Assembly (NCBI RefSeq): GCF_047675955.1
Contig: NC_132915.1
Span: forward strand, 48,622,026 to 48,686,025
DNA: 64,000 bases
Direction: 5' to 3'
Origin: Chlorocebus sabaeus
Lineage: Eukaryota; Chordata; Mammalia; Primates; Cercopithecidae
Position 1 is the first letter of the stretch, and each line of letters starts with the position of its first letter. Position numbers and translations under genes: made by a program. The notes beneath the pieces were generated by a model. That model was given only the letters and a program-made list of their open reading frames with translations. It searched no databases and was not told where the DNA came from. Of this stretch, positions 39,901 to 51,900 are shown in pieces.

Positions 39901-42900
39901 TTCCATTGGAGACAGTGAGCTCCTAGAGTGCTTTATTTTATAGTATTAATATTGATAGACACTGAGACCCCAAATATATACATGGGGCAAAATAAAATCT
40001 TTCCTTAAAGTACTATAAACTCTAGTTTGATTAGGTAGGTAAAATAAAATTATTTGGTAAGGTAGTAGAAACTCTTGTACTTTGACCTTAAAATTTGCTG
40101 TAATGATGGTTAATCTTTCTACAACCATTGTGTCAGCAAATTGTCATCCTATTCCTTAAAAGTCACAGTGAGAAACCTTTACCTCAGAAAATAATAATAA
40201 CATTTGTCATCAGACATTAATAAAAATTAATATTTTGGCTCTGAATTTTAGGTCCAGAATTTTAAAAGGACTCATCTGTTATATAATCAAGCTTCATTAG
40301 ATCCACTGGTAATTATTATTCTTGGGATACTAATACTTTCTTTTGATTTCTTTTAGCTTCCTCTGTCATCTCTGTCCCAGGATAGCAAACTTGTGTATAT
40401 TCAGCTGTTATGGGATAATATCAACCTTCATCAGGAACCAAGAGAACCTCTGTATGTCTCATGGAGGAATTTTAGTAAGTAAAATAGAATTAAAGACATA
40501 ACAGCTGGGTCCCGTGGCTCACGCCTATAATGCCAGCACTTTGGGAGGCCTAGGCCAGCGGATCACTTGCGGCCAAGAGTTGGAGACCAGCCTGGCCAAC
40601 ATGGTGAAATCCTATCTCTATTAAAAATACAAAACTTAGCCAGGTGTGGTGGCAGGTGCCTGTAGTCCCAGCTACTCAGGAGGCTGAGGCTCGAAAATCG
40701 CTTGAACCCGGGCAGCAAAGGCTGCAGTGAGCTGAGATCATGCCACTGCACTTCAGCCTGGGTGTCAGAGCAAGACTGTATCTCAAACAAAACCAAAACA
40801 AAACAAAACAAAGAAAGACATAAAAGACTCAAAATGGGAACAACTCAAATACACATCCATAGGTGACTGGATGAGCAAATTGTGGCACAGTCCATCCACA
40901 CTGTAGGATCCTGTTCTGTAATAAAGAATGGACTGCTGGGGGGGAAAAAAAAAAAGAAACAGAATTAAATTCCCCTAGAGTTAAATAGAGAAAAGCAAAT
41001 TATTTTGCTTTATTTTTAAAGTTTTAATTAATTCAAAGTGATTTGCTGTTTTAAAAAAAAAGTACACACACATACACACACACAAAAATGAAAAAGTGAT
41101 TTGCTATTGTACTGACCTGTTTTTAACTGTGACGGGTCTCAACTGAGAGTAAATTGAGAGTAAATTGTATGTAGCAGAAGAGTAAGTTAGATGTATTGGT
41201 ATAGGATCATAAGTTCAGTTGTATTGATGGTTACTGACTGGTCTTAAGGGTTGTGGCTTCATTTTTACTCTTTTAGAATATATGTTTTACAAGGTGTTTA
41301 AAAGGTTATTATTCATGTATTCAAAAGCTTTATGAGTCAATAAGAAAAATACAATTCAGTAGATAAATGAGCAAATGATATTAATAGGTAATTCATTTTA
41401 AAAACATTAAGTGACTTTCAAACTGTATTAGTTTGCCAGGGCCGCCATAATAAAATACCACAGACTGGGTGGCTTTAACAACAGAAATTTATTTTCTCAC
41501 AGTTCTGGAGGCTGAAAGTCTAAAATCTAGAAAGGTATCAGCAGGTTTGGTTTCTTCTGAGGCCTCTCTTTGGCTTGTAGATGGCAGCCTTCTTGCTGTA
41601 CCCTCACATAACCTTTTCTCTGTGTGTTTGCATGCACATGCACACATTCCTGGTGTCTCCTTTTCTTATAAAGACATCAGCCGTATTAGGTTAGGGCCCC
41701 ACTTGGCCAGGCGCGGTGGTGTATGCCTGTAATCCCAGCACTTTGGGAGGCTGAGGGCAGGTGGATCACGAGGTCAGGAGTTCAAGACCAGCCTGGTCAA
41801 GATGGTCTTGACTCTCTCCACTAAAAATACAAAATTTAGCTGGGCATGTTGGTGGGCGCCTGTCATCTCAGCTACTCAGGACGCTGAGGCAGAGAATTGC
41901 TTGAACCCGGGAGGCAGAGGTTGCAGTGAGCCGAGATCGCTCCACTGCACTCCAACCTGGGCGACAGAACGAGACTCCATCTCAAAAAAAACGAATTAAA
42001 AAAACATTAGGGCCCCACTCTTATGTCCTCATGTAACCTTAATTATTTCTTTAAAGGCCTTATCTCCAAATAGAGTCACATTGGCAATTAGGGCCTCAAC
42101 ATACGAATTCGGGGTGACACAACTCAGTCTGTAATATAAACATATTTTAAAAGCTCAGTCATAATAGTATTAAGTGAAATATAACTTTATGTTTAAATGT
42201 AGGCCTGGCGTGGTGGCTCATGCCTGTAATCCCAGCACTTTGGGAGTTAGAGGCAGGCGGATCACTTGAGGTCAGGAGTTCAAGACCAGCCTAGCCAATA
42301 TGGTGAAACCCCGTCTCTACTAAAAATACAAAAAAAAGTTAGCCAGGCTTGGTGGTCACACCTGTAATCCCAGCTACTCGGGAGGCTGAGACAGGAGAAT
42401 TGCTTGAACCCAGAAAGCAGAGGTTGCAGTGAGCTGAGATAGCGCCATTGCACTCCAGCCTGGGCATTGCAGCAAGACTCCATCTCAAAAAAAAAAAAAA
42501 AAGGAAAATGTGGCCGGGCGTGGTGGCTCACGCCTATGACCCCAACACTTTGGGAGTCCAAGGCAGGAGAACCCCTTGAGCCCAGGAGTTCTAGGCAGCA
42601 GTTAGCTATGATTGCACCAGTGTATTCCAGCCTGGGTGGTAAAGTGAGACCTCCCCACCCTCCTGTCTCTTAAAAAAAAAAAGGGAAAACATAAACTTGT
42701 AACTGTCAGATTGGCAAAAAACTTTAAAGATGAAGATTGTTTAAAAAAAATTTAAAGATTGTTGAAGATGTTTGGGGAACACTTTTCATATACTTTTAGA
42801 TGCGTAAAATGATACATTTCTGGAGAACAATATGGCAAACATACAGATTTCATATGTGGATACCCTTTAAACTCAGGAATTGTACTTAGAGAACTGTGTT

Positions 42901-45900
42901 CTATAGAAATACAGTACACAGCTGTTTACACAAGGATACTTACTGTAGGTTTTTTTTTTTTCTTTTGAGACAGGGTCATGCTGTGTTGCCTTGCTGGTGT
43001 GTACTGGTGCACTGTAGTCTCAGCCTCTGGGGCTTACGTCATCCTCCTGCCTCAGCCTCCTGAGTAGCTGGGATCACAGGCATGCATACTTGACTAATCA
43101 AACAATCCTCTGGCCTCAGCCTCCCAAAGTGCTGGGATTACAGTTGTGAGCAAGTTCCCAGCAAGGATTTTTGATAAAAATGAAAAAAATGTAGGTTGGG
43201 CACGGTTTCTTATGCCTGTAATCCAAGCACTTGAGGAGGCCGAGGCAGGTGGATCACCTGAGGTCAGGAGTTCGAGATCAGCCTGACCAGCATGGAGAAA
43301 CCCTGTCTCTACTAAAAATACAAAAAATTAGCCAGGTGTGGTGGCGCATGGCTGTAATCCCAGCTACTCGGGAGGCTGAGGCAAGAGAATCGCTTGAACC
43401 CGGGAGGTGGAGATTGTGGTGAGCTGAAATCATGCCATTGTACTCCAACCTGGGCAACAAGAACAAAACTCCATCTCAAAAAGAAAAAATGTAAATATTC
43501 AACAGAATTCTGGTAAATCCATGCTATGAAATATTGGCAGCCAAGAAAAAGAAAGTCATTTGTATATAAGGACCTAAAAGGATGGATGCTATTATATACT
43601 GAGTGAAAAAATACAAGTTGCAAAAGAGTATATAATTTTTCCCTTTCTTGTAGTGAAATAAAACAAAAAATGTATACTTCTGTTTTTAATATATGCAAAG
43701 AAATATATCACAAACTGTTAATAGTGGCTGCTTGGAGAAGAAATGGAAAAGTTCCATCTTCATTTTACATACTTTTATACTTTTTTTCCAACAACGTTTT
43801 ACTACTTTGCAGTTTTCTTAAAACTAGAGTAAAAAAATGCTTTTCCTCAGTATATGTCAGTCACAAAATTATGATTACATATAGCATAAGCTATTTTTGC
43901 CTTTAATTTTTGGTTTCAGTCATGATGTTTGGATGCTTTTTAGGCAGGAACAGAATAACCTTGCAATTTATGCTAGAAAAGAATAGAGTTAGAGCTACTG
44001 TTTCTTTAATTGTTTTCTTATAGCATTTGAAATAGGTGTTTCAAAATGTTCCATGACTTGTGGTGGGAATAAAACAGAGCTCTTGAGAATAGCCATATTT
44101 CTTTATTAGTTGGCTGCTTTAAGTGAAGAGTTGGTGTATATAAACAAAAGTTGGTGTATAGGTTAAAAGACCTTACACAAATTAAGGGAGAAATGACTTC
44201 TGGAATAGCAATATGAGGAGCTCCACAGACCAGTGAAACAACCATAATTGGTGAAAATTATTTTTTCTTTCTTTTTTTTTTTTGAGATGGAGTTTTGCTC
44301 TTGTCACCCAGACTGGAGTGCAGTGGTGTGACCTCAGCTCACTGCAGCCTCCACCTCCTGGGTTCAAGTGATTCTCCTGCCTCAGTCTCCCGAGTAGCAG
44401 GGATTGCAGGCACCTACCACTGCATCCAGCTAATTTTTTGTATTTTTAGTAGAGACAGGGTTTCACTGTGTTGACCAGGCTGGTCTTGAACTCTTTACCT
44501 CAAGTGATCCACCGCCCTGGCCTCCCAAAGTACTAGGATTACAGGTGTGAGCCACCACACCTGGCTCTAAAGATGTGACTTCTAAAAATAATTTTCCGCA
44601 GGGTGCGGTGGCTCACGTCTGTAATCCCAGCACTTTGGGAGGTTGAGGCAAGAGGATTACTTGAGTCCAGGAGTTTGAGGCTGCAGTGAGCCACAGTTGC
44701 ACCCCTATAGTTAAAACAAACAAACAAACAAAACTACCTTTGGAAATTGTCCTCAGACTATAGAGCAAATGAATAAATATTTTTTTAAAAAAAATCTACT
44801 AAATCTTATCAAAAGGAGCAAGTTTCTGTGGCACTTCAGCCACAACTTGCTGTACCCCCTACAGAACCCAGTCAAGGGCCTGTAGCATCTCCCTGGGAAA
44901 GGCAGGCTGCCAGCATTTTTCATCCTTTCAGTTCCATATTGCAGAGGTGAAATTCCCAGTGAGTGTGGCCAAGAGGTGGAGGCCCAGTCCTTCCACCTTG
45001 CCTCCATTCATAAGGCAAAGACTCTGCCCCAGTTGTGGGAGGCTGAGAATACTGGGTCCCCAATTTTTCTCATTGCAGCCTACTCATATAGAACAGTGAT
45101 TTCATGCCAGGAGAGGCAAGCTAAAAAGAACAGAAGCTACTGTCTTCATCTAGCACCCTGCTCATAAAGCAGGAATGTCACTCTAAAAGAAGGGCCTCTT
45201 TTCCCAGCCCCACTTCTAGAGCTGTGGCTTAGAAATTTTGCCCAGGGGCTGGGCGCGGTGGCTCCACGCCTGTAATCCCAGCATTCTGGGAGGCTGAGGC
45301 GTGTTGGATCACCTGAGGTCAGGAATTTGAGACCAGCCTGGCCAACATGATAAAACTCCTCCTCTATTTAAAGTACAAAAAAATTAGCCAGGTGTGGTGG
45401 CAGGCACCTGTAATCCTAGCTAGTTGGGAGGCTGAGACAGAAGAATCAGGTAGGCCCAGGAGGCGGAGGTTGCAGGGAGCTGAGATCGTGCCACTGTGCT
45501 CCAGCCTGGGCGACAGAGTGAGACTGTCTCAAAAAAAAAAAGAAAAGAAAAAAAAAGAAATTTTGCCCAGAGGGAGAGGCAGGTCATAAGAATAGAGAAC
45601 TCTGAAATTTTTCCTAAAGGAAATTACTTTATTTGGAACAGAGTGTGGAGACGTTTAAGCCTGAGAGCACTCTCAAAAATAGTGGAGATTTTGGTGAGAA
45701 GGCCAGTATCACCGTGATACAAAGACCAATGACATCATAAGAAAATTAAAAATCAGTATCACTTAGGAATATAGACATAAAAATCTTGAATAAAATACTA
45801 GCAGATCAAATACAGCAATATAAAAAATGATTTTACACCATGACCAAGTGGGATTTATCTCAAGCATGCAATTTTGGTTTAACATTTGAAAATCAATTGT

Positions 45901-48900
45901 GTAATACACTATATCTATCAATAGAGTAAAGGACAAAATTCACATGATCATCTCAGTAGGCACAGCCAAATCATTTGACAAAATCCATCACCTTTTGTTT
46001 AAAACACTCTTCAAGCTGGGAATAGAGAAGATCTTCCTCCGCCTGGTAATGGGCATCTATGAAAATCTACAGTTGATAACATATTCTTAACATACTTTCT
46101 CACTAAGTACAAGAGTAAGACAAGGATGCCCACTTGTGCCATTTTTATTTAACATTCTACCAGAGGTTCTGGCTAGAGTAATTAGTCAAGAAAAGAAAAG
46201 CCATCCAAACTGGAAAGGAAAAAAGTAAATGTATCTGTATTTGCAGATTATATGATAAATGATATATATTTTTTCTATATATATAATATATAGAAAATTC
46301 TAAGGAATAGACACACATCCAACATATTATTATACACACACACCATAGTAGAACTGCGTAAGTTCCACAAGGTTCCAGGCTATAAGATCAATATAGAGAA
46401 ATCAACCACTTCTATATGTTTGAATAAATAATTCAAAATGAAACTAAGAAAACAATTTTATTTATTAATAAAAGCACTAGAACAGAATACTTATGGATAA
46501 ATTGAACCAAAGAAATGCAAAACTTAGACTCCAAAAACTTAAATAATTGTTGAAAGAAATTAAAGAATAAGTAAATGGAAAGAAATCCCATGTTTATGGA
46601 CTGGAAAAGTTAATATTAAGATGGAATTAGTCCTAAATTGATCTACAGATTGAACGCAATCTCTATCAAAATTTCAGATGGCTTCTTTACATAAATTGAC
46701 AAGTGAATCTTGAAATTCATATGGATGTTCAAGGGACTCAGAATCACCAAAACAATCTTTAAAAAGAACAGTTATAGGACCCACAGTTCTCAATTTGAAA
46801 ACTTACTGCAAAGCTACAGTAATCAAGAAAGTAAAATTCTAGCGTAAAAATAGACATATAGGTCGATGGAATAGAGCTGAAGTTCCAGAAATAAACCCTC
46901 ATATGTATGTATGGTCAGTTGCCTTTCAATGTGAAGACCATGTAATAGTTAAAGAATAGTCTTTTCGGCCGGGCGTGGTGGCTCACGCCTGTAATCCCAC
47001 CACTTTGGGAGGATCACAGGTCCTCCCAAAGGAGGGCAGATCACAAGGTCAGGAGATAGAAACCATCCTGCCTAACACGGTGAAACCCTTTCTTTACTAA
47101 AAAAATACAAAAAAATTAGGCAGGCATGGTGGTGGGCACCTGTAGTCCCAGCTAATTGGAAGGCTGAGGCAGGAGAATGGCATGAACCCAGGAGGTGGAG
47201 CTTGCAGTGAGCTGAGATTGCGCCACTGCACTCCAGCCTGGGCGACAGAACGAGACTCCATCTCAAAAAAAAGAAAAAAGAGAATAGTCTTTTCAACACA
47301 TATGCTGGGACCACAGGCTAGCAATAATAAAAAGAATGAAATTGGATACTTTCTCAAATCATACATAGGAATGAACTAAAAATGGATCATAGACCTAAAT
47401 GTAAGAGCCAAAACTATAAAGCACTTAGAAAAAAACATAGGAGTAAATCTTTATGACTGTGTGTGTTAGGCAAGGCCTTCAAAAAAAGCAACAAAAGCAC
47501 AGTCAACAAAAGAAAAAGTAGATAAGTTGGACTTAGTGCAAAGAAAAAACTTCTGAAATTTAAACCTTCAAAAAAGTGAAAGGTCAGTCGACAGAATGGG
47601 AGGAAATACTTGCAAATCATATCTTAAAAAGGATTTGTACCCAGACTATGTAAAGTACTCTTACAACTCAGTAATAAAAAGGCAACGTATTTTTAAAATG
47701 AGCAAAGGCTGTAAATCAGTAGTTCTTCAGATAAAATGTTCAAATGGCCAAAAACACATGAAAAATGCTCAGTAGCTATCAAGGATATGCAAATCAAAAC
47801 CACAAGGAAATACCACTTCATACTTACTAGGATGGCTATAATCAAAAACATAACAACGAGTTAATGAAGATGTGGAGAAAGTGGAACCCTCAGACACTGT
47901 CGATTAGAATATAAAATTGTGCAGCTTCTTCGGAAAACAGTTTCACAGCTCCTCAAAATGGCAAACCATATGAATTACCATATGACACAGCAGTAACACT
48001 CATATATATATACCAAAGAGAAATGATGTCCACATGAAAATTTGCACAGGAATGTTCATAATAGCATTTGTATAATAGCCAAAAATACGGAAACAAATGT
48101 CCATCAATCTATGAATTGAGGGCTGAGCACAGTGGTGCACGCCTGTAATCCCAGCACTTTAGGAGGCTGAGGCCGGCAGATCACTTGAGGTCAGGAGTTC
48201 AAGACCAGCTTGGCCAACATGGAAAAACCCTATCTCTACTAAAAGAAATACAAAAATTAGCTGGGCATGGTGGCACATGCCTGTAGTCCCAGCCACTTGG
48301 GAGGATGAGGCAGGAGAATCATTTGAACCCAGAGAGGCAGAGGTTGCAGTGAGCCGAGATTGTGCTGCTGCTCTCCAGCCTGGGCAACAGAGTGAGATTC
48401 CATCTCAAAAACAAGAAAAAAAAAATTATGAATTGATAAAGTATGGTATATCCATACAATGGAATTTCATTTGGCAACATAAAGCAATGAAGTACTGATA
48501 CATGTACAACACAGATGAATCTTGAAACCATTCTAGAAGAGAAACCAGTGGTGAAGGAGCATAGATTGTATTATTCAATTTATATGAAATATCCAGAATA
48601 GGCAAATGTATACAGACAGAAAGAAGATTAGTGGTTGCCTAGAGGGGGTTGGGGTGGGGTTTCTTTCTGGGATATGAACATGTTCTAAAATTGATAGTGA
48701 TGATGGTTGTACAACTTCATGAATATACTAAAAACCATTGAATTATGTACTTAAATGGGTGTAATGTTTGGTTTGAGACTTATCTCAGTATAGCCTGAAG
48801 ATTAATACTATTCAAAGTCTGTCATTTAGCAGGTGGAAGACCTAGGTTGAAAACTCATAGCAGCCAGTATTTCCTGTTGTTATCATAACAGAGGACTTTG

Positions 48901-51900
48901 CCTTTTTTTTTTTTTTTTGGTTTAACACAAATGAACTATTACCGGTTGCTTTTATTTAGGGCCTGTGTTATTTGAAAAATACAACATAATGAAATGTATA
49001 ATGAAAAATACAATCCGCCTGCCTCAACCTCCCAAAGTGCTGGGATTACAGGCATGAGCCACTGCGCCTGGCCTAATTACGTTCCTTCTAATTAGCACTA
49101 GACTCTGCTATATTTAACAGAAAATAACAGAGGCCAAAACAGGTAAAGATTATTCTCTCTCATGAAGTTACTAGGCTAGGCAAATCAGGCTAGCACTTTT
49201 GGAGGCCAAGGTGGGAGGATCACTTGGGACCAGAAGTTTGAGACTAGGCTGGGCAACATAGTGGGAGCCCATCTCTCTACAAAAAATAAAAATAAAAAAT
49301 TAGCTAGATGTGGTGGCATGCCCCTGTGGTCTTAGCTACTTGAGGCTGAAGCGGGAGGATTCCTTGAGGCCAGGATGTCAAGGCTGCAGTGAGCTGTGAT
49401 TGTACCACTTCACTTCAGCCTGGGTGACAGAGAAAAACTGTCAAGTTTTGAATTACATCATGTTGTACACCATAAGTAAATACAATTTTTACTTATCGAT
49501 TAAAAATAAGGCCAGACATGGTGGCTCATGCTTGTAATTCCAGTGATTAGGGAGGCTGAGGCAGGAGGACTGCTTGAGGCCGAGTTCAAGACTAGCCTGG
49601 GCAACATAGCAAGACCCTATCTCTACAAAAATAAAATAAATTAGCCAACTGTGGTGGTGCATGCCTGTAGTCCTAGCTATTTGGGAGGCTGAGCAGGGAG
49701 GACTGCTTGAGCCCAGGAATTGAAGGTTACAACATTCAGCCACTGTATTCCAGCCTTGGCAACAGAATGAGATCCTGTCTCCAAAAAATAAGTAAATACA
49801 TTTTTAAAAAAAAGAAGTTATGTACTAGACAGTCTAGTACTGCGAGACAACTGCTCTGTCATCAGGGACCCAGGTTCCTTCTGTTGTACCTGCTTTACTA
49901 TCAGTAAAGATTGCTTCATGGTCACAGGATGGCTGCTGGAGTACAAGCTATCACATCCCAGCCTCAGGCAGTAAGCCACCATATATTAGAAGAGAAAGGC
50001 AGAGTGACAGGTCTGCCTGTTTGAAGAGAGCAGGAAAAATATTTTTTAGTTGGGCACATTGCCACATAATGTTACTAGTATTGGGGAGGTGATATTGGTT
50101 AAGCAAGGAGAAAATGCCACAACTCTGGAAAAAAAACTTTTTAAATAATTGGGACTGGGCACAGTGGCTCACGCCTGTAACCCCAGCACTTTGGGAGGCA
50201 GATTGTGTGAGCCCAGGAGTTTGAGACCAACCTGGGCAACCTGGCGAGACCCTGTCTCTACAAAAAATACAAAAATTAGCTGGTGGCATACACCTGTAGT
50301 CCCAGCTATTTGAGAGATTGAGGTGGAAGGATCACTTGAGCCCGGGAGATGAAGGTTGCAGTGAGCCATGGTCACACCACTGCGTACCAGCCTGGGTAAC
50401 AGAGTGAGACGTTGTCTCAAAAAAAAAAAAAAAGATAATAATAGTAATAATTGAAAAAAAACTGTGTTCTTATTGTTAGATTCTGAAAAGAAATCATCTC
50501 TCCTGTCAGAGGAACAACAAGCAACAAGCACTTTAGTAGAAACCATCAGGCAGAGTATTCAGCATAATAATGTTCTTAAACCCATCAACCTACTTTCACA
50601 GCAAATGAAGCCAGGCATGAAAAGACAAAGGTAATAATCCAGTATTTTTTGCTTGCCACCACTCAATCATTTCATGTTTTTAAAAAATTATCTTACTGTA
50701 AAAAATATCTCTAGTTGTCAAAGAAATACATACTCATTGCAAACCATCTGATTGTTCTAAAAAGTGCTACACAGATATATGCATTCCTACTTGAACACAC
50801 ACACACAATAAAAGTGTCTGGGGGCTTGGCACAGTGGCTCACACCTGTAACCCCAGCACTTTGGGTGGCCAAAGCAGGAGGATTGCTTGGGCTCAGGATT
50901 TTGAGACTGAACCGAGCAACATAGCAAGACCCCATCTCTGTAAAAAAATAATTTGGTGGGGGTGGTATGTGCCTGTGACCTCAGCTACTTGAGAGGGTAA
51001 GACAGGAGGATTTCTTGAGCCCAGGAGGTCAAGGTTATAATCAGCTGTGATCACACCACTGCACTGCCACCTGAGTGACAGAGCAAAACCCTGTCTCAAA
51101 AAAAAAAAAGAGTGGAAATAGATTACATTTTAAGAAGATAATTCATTGATCTAAAATATACTTTCTTTTGGAAACATTACTGCTGTTTGCTGGAAACCTA
51201 TAATTATATTTATTAACATTGATAAACTTATGTACCACTTATTCAGGGCCTGTGATACCCACACATCTTTTCTTTTGTTGGACATAAGAGAATATGGGAA
51301 TAGGAGTAGAAACAATTTAGGAAAGGGATACATGCAGTGAACTACAAAGGATATGGAGTTATTGTGCTCCTGTCACTATTGTCTGCTAATATGCTCAGAT
51401 TAGTACTCATCCCTTCCTCAGCATAAGTGAATTCTGCAGTAGAAGCTTCAGAAAAGTGTGTGTAATTGCATATATCAAACATTACTAATGTTTCCACGGT
51501 CCCCTTCAAGTTTTTTAGGTCATGGCATCTTTGAAGATAATCTCAGAAGTGACAGGGCAAGAATTGATAATGAAAATGGATGGATCCATTTTTACTCTCA
51601 ATAGTTGAGGTAGAGATGACCTTCACAGTCTGTAATAAGAGTAGCTTGCTGCAAGCATCAGTAGTTTAAGGACAGGGACGTAATATTAGAAATGTCATAT
51701 TATGGCTTCTGAAGCTTCTAAAGAAAGCGATGTGAAGTGTCACTAGAATCAGCATTACCTCCTACTTTTTTTTTCTTTGTACATCAGTGCATTTCTTAAG
51801 TTTTCCTCTCATCTTTAACAACTGAGTCATAAAGCTCACTTTTAGTGTTTCATTTGTGACATTTTAATGCTCACAAGCCAAATAAAGGTGAACTCTCCTT

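Larger units (their letters stand above)
38998..40356 (+). other. DENND4C intron
   Basis: Contains an antisense Alu followed by copy 2 of the duplicated intronic segment. 39060-39270 resembles an old repeat also seen near 49.1-50.0 kb. Confidence 0.8.
45760..48790 (+). mobile_element. LINE-1 ORF2 to 3' end, sense, split by two Alus
   Basis: Reverse-transcriptase region text (ccatgaccaagtgggattta, agacaaggatgcccac, ttgcagattatatgat) runs through to the L1 3' part (gcaaatcaaaaccacaagg). Numerous stops and indels; no coding capacity. Confidence 0.92.
40475..50479 (+). other. DENND4C longest intron (10.0 kb)
   Basis: Dominated by Alus and a sense L1 fragment. 44740-45245 with 45558-45760 is non-Alu text, probably older repeat, that I cannot identify; 43490-44260 is unremarkable. 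Confidence 0.8.

Noticed and set aside
44800..45760. Possible processed pseudogene between Alus at 44.7 and 45.8 kb
   Set aside because: No long frame, no poly-A end and no protein match I recognise. It reads more like old repeat sequence upstream of the L1 fragment.
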